A DNA stretch of 64,000 nucleotides. Source: Pseudomonas abietaniphila (GTDB taxonomy: Bacteria; Pseudomonadota; Gammaproteobacteria; Pseudomonadales; Pseudomonadaceae). This document shows, one piece after another, positions 1-9,923 of the stretch. The translations under genes and the position numbers were made by a program. How positions within the stretch are numbered: the stretch's first letter is position 1; each line of letters opens with the position of its first letter. The notes under the pieces are model-generated. The model was given only the letters and a program-made list of their open reading frames with translations. It did not search any database and was not told the origin of the DNA. Location of the stretch: contig NZ_CP155619.1 in NCBI RefSeq assembly GCF_039697315.1, forward strand, positions 2,666,001-2,730,000, in the 5' to 3' direction.

Positions 1-549
1 AACGTCAAACGGGGCGAGGAAGGCCAGCCGGTCGGTGGCCCGAACCCACGGGCGAAAAACCAGTACGGGCAGATTCTGCGCTGGCAGGAAACGGGGTCCG
101 ATGCAGCGTCCATGGCGTTCGCGTGGGATCTGTTCGTGGTCGCCGGCAATCCCGGCGTGCATGCCGGAACGCCGCAAGGCGGCTCAAGCAACATCACCCC
201 GCAAAACATGTTCAACAGCCCCGATGGCCTGGGCTTCGACAAGGCCGGGCGGTTGTGGATTCTGACCGATGGCGACTCGACCAACGCGGGTGACTTCGCC
301 GGCATGGGCAACAACCAGATGCTGTGCGCCGATCCGCAAAGCGGCGAGATTCGCCGGTTCATGGTCGGACCGGTGGGCTGCGAAGTCACGGGCATCAGCT
401 TTGCGCCGGACCAGAAGGCGCTCTTCGTCGGCATTCAGCATCCCGGCGAAAACGGCGGCTCGACCTTTCCCGAGCATCTGCCCAATGGAAAGCCAAGGTC
501 TTCGGTGATGGTGATCACGCGAGAGGATGGCGGAGTGATTGGCGCGTGA
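1..549 (+). CDS. PhoX-family phosphatase, C-terminal part (5' end outside window)
   Basis: The reading frame is open from the first base and ends at TGA 547-549, giving 182 visible residues. The sequence reads like the C-terminal half of PhoX/DUF839 phosphatases: a beta-propeller-like stretch with NSPDGLGFDKAGRLWILTDG, followed by CADPQSGEIRRFMVGP, CEVTGISFAPDQ and the HPGE motif near the end. PhoX enzymes are periplasmic, Tat-exported, calcium- and iron-dependent phosphomonoesterases. The N-terminus with any signal peptide is not visible, so export cannot be judged here. The internal ATG at 112 is not the start, because the frame upstream of it codes for family-like sequence. Confidence 0.85.
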   Translation, partial: NVKRGEEGQPVGGPNPRAKNQYGQILRWQETGSDAASMAFAWDLFVVAGNPGVHAGTPQGGSSNITPQNMFNSPDGLGFDKAGRLWILTDGDSTNAGDFAGMGNNQMLCADPQSGEIRRFMVGPVGCEVTGISFAPDQKALFVGIQHPGENGGSTFPEHLPNGKPRSSVMVITREDGGVIGA

Positions 550-586
550 GTTGAACGGGCCGATCTTAAAGCGTGTGGATAACTCA

Positions 587-674
587 CTGTGGGAGCGAAT
601 TTATTCGCGGAAAATGCTTCAGGCGATAAAGATGTGTCAACTGGACGCCCGCATCGCGAATGAATCGCCCACAG
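587..674. repeat. REP-type palindrome pair, GAATTCATTCGCGA family, degenerate
   Basis: The left arm CTGTGGGAGCGAATTTATTC and a decayed right arm ending in GCCCACAG face each other about 90 bp apart. This is the same family as the copies at 11493, 17837, 23951, 35491, 39969, 58312 and 59433. The right arm has lost several bases. Confidence 0.7.
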
Positions 675-804
675 TGGATCAGCGTCGTGCCCACATTCTC
701 GTCGGGCGTAAAAGCCGGTGGGGGTAACGCGGTGTGTCCGCTGCCCCACGCCTGAGTTACCATGACGGGCCCGACGCGGCAGCCTGCCGCGCGCAGGAGT
801 AAGC

Positions 805-1779
805 ATGGCCCACCCGTTTGCAACACTCACGCCTGACCTGGTGCTCGATGCCGTCGAAAGCATCGGTTTCGTCAGCGACGCCCGCATTCTCGCGCTCAAC
901 AGCTACGAAAATCGCGTCTATCAGGTCGGCATCGATGAAAGCCAGCCGCTGATCGCCAAGTTCTACCGGCCCAACCGCTGGACCAACGAAGCCATTCTCG
1001 AAGAACACAGCTTCACCGCAGAACTGGCCGACGTCGAAATCCCGGTGGTCGCGCCTCTGGTTCATAACGGTCAGACCCTGTTCGAACACGCAGGCTTTCG
1101 TTTCACGCTGTTCCCGCGTCGCGGCGGCCGGGCGCCGGAGCCGGGCAATCTGGATCAGCTTTATCGTCTGGGTCAGTTGCTGGGCCGCATCCACGCCGTC
1201 GGCGCCACTCGCCCTTTCGAGCACCGAGAAGCCCTGGGCGTCAAAAACTTCGGCCACGACTCGCTGAATTACCTGCTGGACAACGATGTGATTCCCCGCA
1301 GCCTGCTCCCGGCCTACTCGTCGGTGGCCAAAGATCTGCTCAAGCGCGTTGAAGATGCCTACGCCGCGACGCCTCACCAGAACATCCGCATGCACGGTGA
1401 TTGCCACCCCGGCAACATGATGACCCGCGATGAGATCTTCCACATTGTCGACCTCGACGACTGCCGCATGGGCCCGGCGGTTCAGGACATCTGGATGATG
1501 CTGGCCGGTGATCGCCAGGATTGCCTAAGTCAGTTGTCGGAGTTGATGGACGGCTACAACGAATTCAACGACTTCGACCCCCGCGAGCTCGCACTGATCG
1601 AACCGCTGCGCGCTCTGCGCCTGCTGCATTACAGCGCCTGGCTCGCACGCCGCTGGGATGACCCGGCGTTCCCGCACAGCTTTTCCTGGTTTGGCACCGA
1701 GCGCTATTGGGGCGATCAGGTATTGGCCTTGCGTGAGCAACTCGCTGCCTTGAACGAGGAACCGCTGAAGCTGTTTTGA
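805..1779 (+). CDS. srkA: stress response serine/threonine protein kinase SrkA (YihE family)
   Basis: A 324-residue cytoplasmic kinase of the aminoglycoside phosphotransferase/RdoA fold; the E. coli homologue SrkA phosphorylates Ser/Thr and protects against MazEF-linked stress death. The catalytic loop HGDCHPGN is visible with Asp199 and Asn204, followed by the metal-binding Asp in IVDLDDC (Asp216). Spacing and length match the E. coli protein. The ATG at 805 follows GCAGGAGTAAGC, a good ribosome site. The gene stands alone between two palindromic repeats. In E. coli srkA lies upstream of dsbA, which is not the case here. Confidence 0.93.
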   Translation: MAHPFATLTPDLVLDAVESIGFVSDARILALNSYENRVYQVGIDESQPLIAKFYRPNRWTNEAILEEHSFTAELADVEIPVVAPLVHNGQTLFEHAGFRFTLFPRRGGRAPEPGNLDQLYRLGQLLGRIHAVGATRPFEHREALGVKNFGHDSLNYLLDNDVIPRSLLPAYSSVAKDLLKRVEDAYAATPHQNIRMHGDCHPGNMMTRDEIFHIVDLDDCRMGPAVQDIWMMLAGDRQDCLSQLSELMDGYNEFNDFDPRELALIEPLRALRLLHYSAWLARRWDDPAFPHSFSWFGTERYWGDQVLALREQLAALNEEPLKLF

Positions 1780-1787
1780 CCTGACCG

Positions 1788-1876
1788 TCGTAGGCGTGAG
1801 CTTGCTCGCAATTGGAAGTAGCGGACAAATGGATGCGATTGCTAAATCGTTTTCGCGAGCAAGCTCACGCCTACAG
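1788..1876. repeat. REP-type palindrome pair, AGCTTGCTCGCGA family
   Basis: The arm GTAGGCGTGAGCTTGCTCGC is mirrored about 70 bp later by GCGAGCAAGCTCACGCCTAC. It sits between srkA and rarD. Related copies are at 31926, 48585 and, shorter, 19567. Confidence 0.8.
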
Positions 1877-1920
1877 GTATCTGCCAGACCACATAAGAAA
1901 AACTTGCCGAAGGACCACCC

Positions 1921-2814
1921 ATGCAAGCTGCCAACCCGCGTCGCGGGTACATTCTGGGCCTGAGTGCCTACATCATCTGGGGACTGTTTCCGATCTACTT
2001 CAAGCTGCTGGCCTCAGTGCCGGCGCTCGAAATCATCGTCAATCGCGCGATCTGGTCGGCGATCTCCGGTTCTTTGCTGCTGCTGGTGTGGAAGCATCCT
2101 GGCTGGTGGCGTGAGCTGCGAGACAACCCCAAGCGCCTGGCAATTCTGGCGGGAAGCGGGACACTGATCGCCGTTAACTGGCTGATCTACGTCTGGGCGG
2201 TGAACAACAACCACATGGTCGAGGCAAGCCTGGGTTACTTCATCAACCCGCTGATCAACGTCATGCTGGGCCTGGTGTTGCTGCGCGAACGGCTGCGCCC
2301 GTTGCAATGGGTCGCGGTGCTGTTGGCGTTGGTCGGCGTGGCGCAACAGGTATGGCAAGTCGGCAGCCTGCCGTGGATCTCCCTCGCGCTGGCGTTCAGC
2401 TTCGGTTTCTACGGATTGATTCGCAAGCAAGCGCCGGTCGCGGCATTGCCGGGCTTGGTGGTGGAAACCTGGATTCTCGTGCCGCTGGCCGTGGGCTGGT
2501 TGCTCTTCAATCCAATGGCCCACAGCGCGCAACCCGCATTCTGGACCACGTCCGAAGCGATCTGGCTGGCCATGGCCGGGCCGGTAACCCTCATCCCGCT
2601 GGTGTGTTTCAACGCCGCTGCCCGGCATCTCCCCTACGCAACGCTGGGCTTTTTGCAGTACATCGCACCGACGCTGGTGCTGTCGCTGGCCGTGTTGATG
2701 TTCGGCGAACACATGCCTTCGGCGACGCTGGTGACGTTCCTGTTCATCTGGGCGGGTCTGATTATCTACACCGTCGACGGCTGGCTGGCGATGAAACGTC
2801 GCGCGCAACGTTGA
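1921..2814 (+). CDS. rarD: EamA-family transporter RarD
   Basis: A 297-residue inner-membrane protein with ten predicted hydrophobic helices in two EamA halves. The opening motif YILGLSAYIIWGLFPIYFKL is typical of RarD, and the SLGYFINPLINVMLGL and YATLGFLQYIAPTLVLSLAV segments mark the repeated halves. RarD belongs to the drug/metabolite transporter superfamily; its substrate is unsettled (chloramphenicol resistance was the founding phenotype in E. coli). The start ATG follows the purine-rich GCCGAAGGACC. Single gene, not obviously in an operon. Confidence 0.92.
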   Translation: MQAANPRRGYILGLSAYIIWGLFPIYFKLLASVPALEIIVNRAIWSAISGSLLLLVWKHPGWWRELRDNPKRLAILAGSGTLIAVNWLIYVWAVNNNHMVEASLGYFINPLINVMLGLVLLRERLRPLQWVAVLLALVGVAQQVWQVGSLPWISLALAFSFGFYGLIRKQAPVAALPGLVVETWILVPLAVGWLLFNPMAHSAQPAFWTTSEAIWLAMAGPVTLIPLVCFNAAARHLPYATLGFLQYIAPTLVLSLAVLMFGEHMPSATLVTFLFIWAGLIIYTVDGWLAMKRRAQR

Positions 2815-2846
2815 CCGATCAATAAACAGAGGCTTTCAACCCTCGC

Positions 2847-2898
2847 GGGCCATCCAGACTGCGTGAGCGTTAACTCACTCACACAGACTGGATGGCCC
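2847..2898. terminator. long imperfect hairpin between convergent rarD and gcvR-like gene
   Basis: GGGCCATCCAGACTG (2847-2861) pairs with CAGACTGGATGGCCC (2884-2898), apart from one mispair, and a GTGAG/CTCAC stem lies nested inside. It stands in the gap between two converging genes, so a bidirectional terminator is the simplest reading. There is no clear T-run. Confidence 0.45.
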
Positions 2899-2908
2899 TG
2901 GCATCACA

Positions 2909-3427
2909 TTACTCGTCCGTCTTCAGTTTCAACTCCACCATCAGATCGTCCGCTAGCGTCTCAAGGCGTTTCTGCAAGACGTCCAGCGACAAGGTCTGCG
3001 GCAGTCCCAGCAAGGCATTTGCCCGGAACAGCAGTTCGCTGCTCATGGGTGCCGGTTCGACGTTGGTCACCAGTTGCTGGACATTCACCCCCTGCTCGGT
3101 CAGCAACCGCGTGACGTCCCGCACAATGCCCGGACGATCTGCCCCCACCAGCTCCATGTTGATCGGCTTCCAGGTGGGGGGCGTTTCGATGCCGATGTCG
3201 GCGAACTGCACCCGGATACCGTGAGCGGATAACCCCTGCAACGCTTCGCGCAATCTGGTGTGCGCCTCGGTTGGTACGCCGATGCGCAGGATCCCGGCGA
3301 ACTGCCCGGCCATGTGAGTCATACGGCTTTCCAGCCAATTACCACCGTGATTTGCAATACACGATGCGATCTGTTCGACCTGCCCCGGCTTGTCGGGGGC
3401 AAATACGGTGACGATAAGATGATCCAC
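2909..3427 (-). CDS. GcvR-like glycine cleavage system regulator (double ACT domain)
   Basis: 172 residues made of two ACT domains: the first from about residue 3 (LIVTVFAPDKPGQVEQIAS) and the second from about residue 93 (NMELVGADRPGIVRDVTRLL). Family members resemble GcvR, the glycine-responsive partner of GcvA that represses glycine cleavage genes, and lack any DNA-binding domain. I chose the GTG at 3427 because GAGGAA lies 6 nt upstream and the homology begins there; the longer open frame up to 3826 has no family resemblance. The role in glycine metabolism is inferred from the family and fits the glycine-rich theme of the region. Confidence 0.85.
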   Translation of the reverse strand: MDHLIVTVFAPDKPGQVEQIASCIANHGGNWLESRMTHMAGQFAGILRIGVPTEAHTRLREALQGLSAHGIRVQFADIGIETPPTWKPINMELVGADRPGIVRDVTRLLTEQGVNVQQLVTNVEPAPMSSELLFRANALLGLPQTLSLDVLQKRLETLADDLMVELKLKTDE

Positions 3428-3908
3428 GGTCGATTCCTCTTCTTTGCGTGTCCGCAAGCCGTTTGCGCGGCCTGCGCGGCTGTCGGGCAAGTATAGGCAA
3501 GGGCTCGTGGAGCGCCCGACTGCTTCCATGCGAAACAATCTGTGTACCATTTCCATAATTCTCTGGAACAATTCACAGGTTTTTTGAGAACATCCGTAAC
3601 CCCGACGTGACCAAAGGTGAAAATCCAGTCGCTCGGTGACATATTTAGTCTGATTTTCACACCGCGATGCATCATGTAGTATTCCGCCGCGTTCACTACA
3701 TAAACGTTGGAACGATGCCTGACCCAGCATCGCCGCTCGTTGAAACCTGTTCCGCAAAGCGCACAACGCCTTTCCTTCAGGTCTTCCGGCCCCGGCCCAG
3801 CCGCCAGCAATGGCATGATCTGGCAAGGGTGAGCGTTTGATGTCGATGGCTTTAACAAGAGAGCGCTCGAGATTGAAGCGCAGATAGCTGAGCAGAGTGA
3901 GGCAAGCA
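3428..3908. other. divergent intergenic region gcvR-like / glcB
   Basis: 481 bases without a supported gene. It must carry the promoters of the leftward gcvR-like gene and of rightward glcB. Several open frames cross it but none has recognisable protein sequence. I see no convincing sigma-54 or sigma-70 element and no palindromic repeat. Confidence 0.5.
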
Positions 3909-6086
3909 ATGACTGAACACGTTCAAGTCGGTGGCCTTCAGGTCGCCAAAGTCCTTCTGGATTTCGTGAACAACGAAGCCCTTCCTGGAACCGGCATCGA
4001 AGCCGCCGCGTTCTGGGCCGGCGCCGACAAGCTGATCCACGAGCTCGCGCCGAAGAACAAAGCCCTACTCGCCAAACGTGACGACTTCCAGGCGCGCATC
4101 GATGCCTGGCACCAGTCCAATGCCGGCAAGGCTCACGACGCTGCCGCCTACAAGACTTTCCTGCAGGAAATCGGCTATCTGCTGCCAGAAGCGGCGGACT
4201 TCCAGGCCACGACGCAAAACGTCGACGAAGAAATTGCCCGCATGGCCGGCCCGCAACTGGTGGTGCCGGTCATGAACGCCCGTTTCGCCCTCAACGCCTC
4301 GAACGCCCGCTGGGGCTCGTTGTACGACGCGCTGTATGGCACTGACGCGATCAGCGAAGAAGGCGGCGCCGAAAAAGGCAAAGGCTACAACAAGGTTCGC
4401 GGCGACAAAGTCATCGCATTCGCGCGCGCTTTCCTCGATGAAGCGGCGCCACTGGCGGCCGGCTCCCATGTCGATTCCACCGGTTACAAACTGGTCGACG
4501 GCGTTCTGATCGTCAGCCTCAAGGGCGGCAGCAACACCGGGCTGCGTGACGACGCACAGCTGATCGGTTTCCAGGGCGACGCTTCGGCACCGACCTCGAT
4601 CCTGCTCAAGCACAACGGCCTGCACTTCGAAATCCAGATCGACGCCACCAGCCCGGTCGGTCAGACCGATGCGGCCGGCGTCAAAGACGTGCTGATGGAA
4701 GCGGCGTTGACCACCATCATGGACTGCGAAGACTCGATCGCAGCCGTCGATGCCGACGACAAGGTCGTGGTCTACCGCAACTGGCTGGGCCTGATGAAGG
4801 GCGATCTGTCCGAAGAAGTCTCCAAGGGCGGCACGCGTTTCACCCGCACCATGAACGCCGACCGCGTTTACACCTCGCCAACCGGTGAAGCGGTGACGCT
4901 GCACGGCCGCTCGCTGCTGTTCGTACGTAATGTCGGTCACTTGATGACCATCGACGCGATTCTCGACAACCAGGGCAACGAAGTGCCGGAAGGCATCCTC
5001 GACGGTCTGCTGACCAGCCTGGCAGCGATCCATAACCTCAAAGGCAATACGTCGCGCGCCAACAGCCGTACAGGCTCGGTGTACATCGTCAAACCGAAGA
5101 TGCACGGCCCGGAAGAAGTGGCGTTTACCAGCGAGCTGTTCGGGCGCATTGAGGACGTCCTCAGCCTGCCACGCAACACGCTGAAAGTAGGGATCATGGA
5201 CGAGGAACGCCGCACCACGGTGAACCTCAAGGCCTGTATCAAAGCCGCCAGCGAGCGCGTGGTGTTCATCAACACCGGCTTCCTGGACCGCACCGGTGAC
5301 GAAATCCACACCTCCATGGAAGCCGGCCCGGTGGTGCGCAAGGCGCAGATGAAGGGCGAGAAGTGGATCGGTGCCTATGAAAACTCAAACGTCGACATCG
5401 GTTTGAAGTGTGGCCTGCAAGGCCGTGCGCAGATCGGTAAAGGCATGTGGGCGATGCCGGACCTGATGGCCGCGATGCTGGAACAAAAGATCGCTCATCC
5501 GCTGGCCGGCGCCAACACCGCATGGGTTCCGTCGCCGACGGCGGCTGCCCTGCACGCGCTGCATTACCACAAGGTCGACGTGTTCGCCCGCCAGGCCGAA
5601 CTGGCTCAACGCGCACCGGCCTCGGTCGATGACATCCTGACCATTCCGCTGGCGCCGAACGCCAACTGGACGCCTGAGGAAATCCAGAACGAACTGGACA
5701 ACAACTCGCAGGGCATCCTCGGTTACGTGGTGCGCTGGATCGATCAGGGCGTCGGTTGCTCGAAAGTGCCGGACATCAATGACGTCGGCCTGATGGAAGA
5801 CCGTGCAACGCTGCGTATCTCCAGCCAGCACATCGCCAACTGGTTGCGTCATGGTGTGGTCAACGAGCAGCAGGTGATGGAAAGCCTCAAGCGCATGGCG
5901 CCGGTCGTGGATCGCCAGAACGCCAACGATGCGCTGTATCGCCCTCTCGCACCGGATTTCGACAACAACATCGCCTTCCAGGCGGCGGTCGAACTGGTCA
6001 TCGAAGGCACTAAACAGCCGAACGGTTACACCGAGCCGGTGCTGCATCGCCGTCGTCGGGAGTTCAAGGCCAAGAACGGGCTGTAA
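3909..6086 (+). CDS. glcB: malate synthase G
   Basis: 725 residues, the size of E. coli GlcB (723). It condenses glyoxylate and acetyl-CoA to malate, the second step of the glyoxylate bypass. Family blocks include [48 protein letters not shown], the [20 protein letters not shown] loop near the active site, and [19 protein letters not shown] prefer the ATG at 3909 (GAGG 6 nt upstream) over the in-frame GTG at 3897. The gene is monocistronic with a strong terminator just behind. Glyoxylate and acetyl-CoA from two-carbon substrates would feed it. Confidence 0.97.
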   Translation: MTEHVQVGGLQVAKVLLDFVNNEALPGTGIEAAAFWAGADKLIHELAPKNKALLAKRDDFQARIDAWHQSNAGKAHDAAAYKTFLQEIGYLLPEAADFQATTQNVDEEIARMAGPQLVVPVMNARFALNASNARWGSLYDALYGTDAISEEGGAEKGKGYNKVRGDKVIAFARAFLDEAAPLAAGSHVDSTGYKLVDGVLIVSLKGGSNTGLRDDAQLIGFQGDASAPTSILLKHNGLHFEIQIDATSPVGQTDAAGVKDVLMEAALTTIMDCEDSIAAVDADDKVVVYRNWLGLMKGDLSEEVSKGGTRFTRTMNADRVYTSPTGEAVTLHGRSLLFVRNVGHLMTIDAILDNQGNEVPEGILDGLLTSLAAIHNLKGNTSRANSRTGSVYIVKPKMHGPEEVAFTSELFGRIEDVLSLPRNTLKVGIMDEERRTTVNLKACIKAASERVVFINTGFLDRTGDEIHTSMEAGPVVRKAQMKGEKWIGAYENSNVDIGLKCGLQGRAQIGKGMWAMPDLMAAMLEQKIAHPLAGANTAWVPSPTAAALHALHYHKVDVFARQAELAQRAPASVDDILTIPLAPNANWTPEEIQNELDNNSQGILGYVVRWIDQGVGCSKVPDINDVGLMEDRATLRISSQHIANWLRHGVVNEQQVMESLKRMAPVVDRQNANDALYRPLAPDFDNNIAFQAAVELVIEGTKQPNGYTEPVLHRRRREFKAKNGL

Positions 6087-6101
6087 AGAGCGCCGTTGAA
6101 C

Positions 6102-6139
6102 AAAAAGGCGGTGTGTCGCAGGACGCACCGCCTTTTTTT
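6102..6139 (+). terminator. rho-independent terminator of glcB
   Basis: AAGGCGGTGTGTC faces GACGCACCGCCTT around a short loop and is followed by a run of seven T. It starts 16 bases after the glcB stop codon. Confidence 0.9.
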
Positions 6140-6181
6140 ATTCTTCCCACAAGCTCGGAAACAACTGACACGGCGCAATCA

Positions 6182-6271
6182 CTGTAGGAGCAATCCGAGG
6201 TTACGAGGGTCGCGATGCGGTCTACCTGGCACACCGCATCGCGACCGTCGTAACCTCCGATTGCTCCTACA
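6182..6271. repeat. REP-type palindrome pair, GTCGTAACCTCCG family
   Basis: TGTAGGAGCAATCCGAGGTTACGA is mirrored by TCGTAACCTCCGATTGCTCCTACA, with inner arms GTCGCGATGCGGT and ACCGCATCGCGAC. Related copies are at 9741 (half), 42830 and 63541. Confidence 0.8.
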
Positions 6272-6287
6272 AGAAATCAGGATGCTG

Positions 6288-6734
6288 TCAGCTCATCCCC
6301 AATTCCCGCTTCACCAACCGCAACAGCTGCTTGGTGTTGATCGGCTTGAGCAGAAAATCCACCACGCTCAGATGCATGGCATCAATGGCATCACGCACGT
6401 GGGCGTCACCGGAGACGATGATGATCGGCAGCGCGGCCCGATCCGAATCGCGGACCTTGCGAATCAAGTCCAGCCCGTCGCACGGCGCCATGCGCAGATC
6501 GGTGATCAGCAGCGCAATGGACGGTCGCGTCTGGAGCAGATGCATGGCACTGGTGCCGCCCGCAGCCGTAATGCAGCTGATGTCGTTGAGGCTGAGGATC
6601 TCGGAAAGAATTTCCCTGGCATCCTTGTCGTCATCGACGATCAACACCCGTTGTGGCGATTGCGATGGAGGCGCGAGCATCACCTCATTGAGGGCTTCAC
6701 GCTCTTCATCACTCAAAATGTCGTGATCGAACAT
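6288..6734 (-). CDS. single-domain response regulator
   Basis: 148 residues with one receiver domain from about residue 28 to the end. The acidic pocket is VDDDKD, the phosphoacceptor Asp is in LLITDLRMAPCDGLDL, the conserved switch residue lies in IIIVSGDA, and the conserved Lys is in DFLLKPINTKQ. There is no output domain, so it probably signals by protein contact. A 25-residue N-terminal extension precedes the domain. The start ATG at 6734 follows GGAAGATGAGACGGGT; the longer frame to 6881 looks non-coding. No cognate histidine kinase lies nearby. Confidence 0.87.
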   Translation of the reverse strand: MFDHDILSDEEREALNEVMLAPPSQSPQRVLIVDDDKDAREILSEILSLNDISCITAAGGTSAMHLLQTRPSIALLITDLRMAPCDGLDLIRKVRDSDRAALPIIIVSGDAHVRDAIDAMHLSVVDFLLKPINTKQLLRLVKRELGMS

Positions 6735-6971
6735 ACCCGTCTCATCTTCCTGTCGACTCCCATTCTGACAGCGCAAACAGACCGAATACGCTGCACGCTT
6801 TGTCGGCTTCCTGCCAGGCCATAACAGCCTCCGCGCGGTGCACATCGACGTGGTTTTACACCACGGACCAATGCCCTCCAACGCCTTTTCAATCGCCTAA
6901 GACTTACGTCCAATGGGCACTGCCTGATAAGCGGTCGACCATGGAGCCATAAAAACAAGTGGTACCCCGTC

Positions 6972-8906
6972 ATGAGCAAAGCCGACGCTTTCACCCAGGC
7001 AGGCAAAACAGCCGTGTTGCAGAACGTCCACGGCACCATGCAATTCCTGCAAAAATTTCCGCCATTCAACCAGATGGAGAATGCGCATCTCGCGTACCTG
7101 GTGGAACAGTGCCAGCTGCGTTTCTACGCTACGGATGAGAGCATCATCAAGCCTGGCGATGGGCCAGTAGAGCACTTTTATATTGTGAAACAGGGTCGTG
7201 TGGTCGGTGAACGCCCACATTCGGCGAAAGGCGGCACTGAAACCACGTTTGAAATCACCACGGGCGAATGTTTCCCGCTCGCGGCGCTTCTGGGCGAACG
7301 CGCCACGCGAACCGAGCATCTGGCCGCCGAGGACACGTTCTGCCTGCAATTGAACAAGCAGGCATTCATCAAGCTGTTCGCCCTCTCCAGTACCTTCCGC
7401 GATTTCGCCCTGCGCGGCGTCAGCAGCCTGCTCGAACAGGTGAATCAACAAGTAAAGCAGAAGGCCGTGGAAACACTCGGCACGCAGTATTCGCTGAACA
7501 CCCGTCTGGGCGAATTGGCGATGCGTCATCCCGTGACCTGTTCGCCCGACACGCCGCTGCGTGAAGCCGTGAAGCTGATGGACGAGCAGCAGGTCGGCAG
7601 CATCGTGATCGTCGACGATGCCAAGGCGCCGTTGGGCATTTTCACCTTGCGCGACTTGCGTCAGGTGGTCGCGGATGTGAACGCTGACTTTGGCCAGCCG
7701 ATCAAGCTCAGCATGATTCAGGCGCCCTTCTATCTAAGCCCCGACGCCAGTGCCTTCGATGCCGCCATCGCCATGACCCAGCGGCACATCGCCCATGTCT
7801 GTCTGGTGAAAGATCAACGCCTGTGTGGCGTGGTGTCGGAGCGCGACCTGTTTTCCCTGCAACGGGTGGACCTGGTGCACCTGGCCCGAACCATCCGCAG
7901 CGCGCCGCGCATCGATTCGCTGAGCAATCTGCGCGGCGACATCGTGCAATTGGTCGATCGTATGCTGGCCCATGGCGCGTCCTCGACGCAGATCACCCAG
8001 ATCATCACGTTGCTCAACGATCACATGGTCTGTCGCGTCATCGAGCTCACACTGGAGGAAAAAGGCGACCCCGGCATTCCCTTCAGTTGGCTGTGCTTTG
8101 GCAGTGAAGGCCGGCGTGAGCAGACGCTTTACACCGACCAGGACAACGGCATTCTGTTCGAAGCCAAAGACGCCGCCGAAGCCGCCGCCATTCGCGGCCG
8201 CCTGCTGCCGATCGCCGAGCGTATCAATCAGGGTCTGGCGTTGTGCGGCTTTGCGCTGTGCAAGGGCGGGATCATGGCCAGTAACCCCGAACTGTGTTTG
8301 TCGCGGGTTGAATGGGCGCGGCGGTTCGGTTCGTTCATTCGTGAGGCGACGCCGGAAAATCTGCTGTCCTCCAGCATTTACTTCGACTTGCGTGTGGTCT
8401 GGGGTGATGAAAGCGGTGGCGAGCAACTGCGCCAGAGCATCCTGGCGCAGGTGGCGGAAAATCAGCTGTTTCAGCGCATGATGGCTGACAACGCCTTGCG
8501 CCAGCGCCCGCCCGTTGGGCGCTTCAAGGACTTCGTGGTGGCGCGCAAAGGCAGTGAAAAAGACACGCTGGACCTCAAGACTCAAGGCCTCACACCCTTC
8601 GTCGACGGCGCGCGGCTCCTCGCGCTGGCCAACGGCGTGGCCGCCAACAACACCCTTGAACGCTTGCGTCAGCTGGTGGCCAAAGAAGTCATCGACCCAC
8701 TGGACGGCGCGGCCTATGAAGAGGCCTATCACTTCATCCAGCAAACCCGGATGCAACAGCACCAACAACAGAGCCGACAGAACCTGCCCTATTCCAACCG
8801 CATCGACCCGGACGTGCTCAATCACCTGGATCGGCGGATTTTGCGAGAGTCCTTCCGTCAGGCGCAGCGCCTGCAAACCAGCCTGAACGTGCGTTATCAA
8901 CTTTAA
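6972..8906 (+). CDS. cyclic-nucleotide-binding / CBS / DUF294 putative nucleotidyltransferase
   Basis: 644 residues. In order: a cNMP-binding fold (about 25-140), two CBS motifs (about 175-290, with MDEQQVGSIVIVDD and VCLVKDQRLCGVVSERDL), a DUF294 nucleotidyltransferase-like domain with the motif GSEGRREQTLYTDQDNGIL near residue 377, then the DUF294 C-terminal substrate-binding domain. In many Pseudomonas this gene and the following exonuclease lie beside the acetate permease genes actP/yjcH; those are not in this window. GlnD-like adenylyl- or uridylyl-transfer is suggested by the motif but the substrate is unknown. It probably forms an operon with the exonuclease 10 bases downstream. Confidence 0.9.
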   Translation: MSKADAFTQAGKTAVLQNVHGTMQFLQKFPPFNQMENAHLAYLVEQCQLRFYATDESIIKPGDGPVEHFYIVKQGRVVGERPHSAKGGTETTFEITTGECFPLAALLGERATRTEHLAAEDTFCLQLNKQAFIKLFALSSTFRDFALRGVSSLLEQVNQQVKQKAVETLGTQYSLNTRLGELAMRHPVTCSPDTPLREAVKLMDEQQVGSIVIVDDAKAPLGIFTLRDLRQVVADVNADFGQPIKLSMIQAPFYLSPDASAFDAAIAMTQRHIAHVCLVKDQRLCGVVSERDLFSLQRVDLVHLARTIRSAPRIDSLSNLRGDIVQLVDRMLAHGASSTQITQIITLLNDHMVCRVIELTLEEKGDPGIPFSWLCFGSEGRREQTLYTDQDNGILFEAKDAAEAAAIRGRLLPIAERINQGLALCGFALCKGGIMASNPELCLSRVEWARRFGSFIREATPENLLSSSIYFDLRVVWGDESGGEQLRQSILAQVAENQLFQRMMADNALRQRPPVGRFKDFVVARKGSEKDTLDLKTQGLTPFVDGARLLALANGVAANNTLERLRQLVAKEVIDPLDGAAYEEAYHFIQQTRMQQHQQQSRQNLPYSNRIDPDVLNHLDRRILRESFRQAQRLQTSLNVRYQL

Positions 8907-8916
8907 GCGACAGACC

Positions 8917-9633
8917 ATGAACCTGTTTCAGTGGCTAAAACCACCCAAGCGCGCGAAGGCGCCAGACCTGACACCCGAGCAATTGCAGCGTCTCAGCGCG
9001 CTGCCACGTCCTGCGCCCCTGAATGAAAACCCGCTGCGTCAGCAACGCTGGGTGGTGCTCGACCTTGAGACCAGCGGCCTGAACATGAGCCGCGACGAGG
9101 TGCTGTCCATTGGCGCGGTGGTCATCGAAGACGGCGCGATCGATCTGGGTCAGCCCTTCGAGCGCACGCTGCTGCGTCACGACCACAAACTTAGCCCCAG
9201 CGTCTTGATTCACGGGCTGGGACCGAGTGCGATTGCAGCGGGCAGTGAGCCGGTCGAGGCGCTGCTCGACTTCATGGAATTCGTCGGCGACAGCCCGTTG
9301 CTGGCGTTTCATGCGCCGTTCGATCAACACATGATTGGACGTGCATTAAAGGAAAGCCTGGGGTATCGCCTGCAACACCCGTTTCTGGACGTGGCCGAGA
9401 TCGCACCGATGCTGTGCCCGCAAGCCTGTCTGCGTCAGGCAGGCCTGGATGACTGGACTGCCTTCTTTGGGCTGCACGCTGAAGAACGCCATCACGCCAG
9501 CGCCGATGCACTGGTGACCGCGGAACTCGCACTGATCCTGTTCAGCCATGCGCGAAAGCAAGCAATGGACAGCCCGGCGCAGCTGGACCAATGCCTGGCG
9601 AAGTGGCGCAGGCAGCAGTCCCATTCGTTTTGA
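8917..9633 (+). CDS. DEDDh 3'-5' exonuclease (DnaQ-like)
   Basis: 238 residues with the full exonuclease signature: Exo I VVLDLETSGLN, Exo II HAPFDQHMIGRAL and Exo III HHASADALVTAEL. This puts it with the epsilon-subunit-like DEDDh nucleases. An N-terminal extension of about 40 basic residues precedes the catalytic fold. It begins 10 bases after the DUF294 gene and is probably co-transcribed with it. The pairing of these two genes is conserved in Pseudomonas. Whether the target is DNA or RNA cannot be read from the sequence. Confidence 0.92.
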   Translation: MNLFQWLKPPKRAKAPDLTPEQLQRLSALPRPAPLNENPLRQQRWVVLDLETSGLNMSRDEVLSIGAVVIEDGAIDLGQPFERTLLRHDHKLSPSVLIHGLGPSAIAAGSEPVEALLDFMEFVGDSPLLAFHAPFDQHMIGRALKESLGYRLQHPFLDVAEIAPMLCPQACLRQAGLDDWTAFFGLHAEERHHASADALVTAELALILFSHARKQAMDSPAQLDQCLAKWRRQQSHSF

Positions 9634-9740
9634 GCGGATGCCCCCCCATGTGTCTGTTTCACGAACCCGGTGGGAGCGAGCCTGGTCTGGGCGGCATTAC
9701 GACGAATGTGGAGGATCAGCGCCATCAACGGTGACTGTCA

Positions 9741-9782
9741 CACCGCGTTCGCGGCCGTCGTAACCTCCGACTGCTCCTACAG
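9741..9782. repeat. half REP element, GTCGTAACCTCCG family
   Basis: Only the right half (CACCGCGTTCGC, GTCGTAACCTCCGACTGCTCCTACAG) is present. I could not find the mirrored left arm in the preceding 100 bases, so the element looks truncated. Confidence 0.55.
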
Positions 9783-9923
9783 GTCCTGCGTGGTACCGAT
9801 GCCCCGTGGATGACGCTCCCACGGCAACGCACTCCAGATGCAGTCTTTATTTACCTCGCGCAAACCGTTCAGCCGCTCAGTCGCAACGACCAATTGCCAG
9901 CATTCATTGGCTCTGACAGAATC

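Noticed and set aside
574..582. Perfect DnaA box TGTGGATAA downstream of the phosphatase gene
   Set aside because: A single isolated box without inverted partner or TTGATCAA; about what chance allows in 64 kb.
3319..3909. Open frames upstream of the GcvR-like start
   Set aside because: The 196-codon frame and the N-terminal extension of the ACT-protein frame lack family similarity, and the GTG at 3427 has a proper ribosome site.
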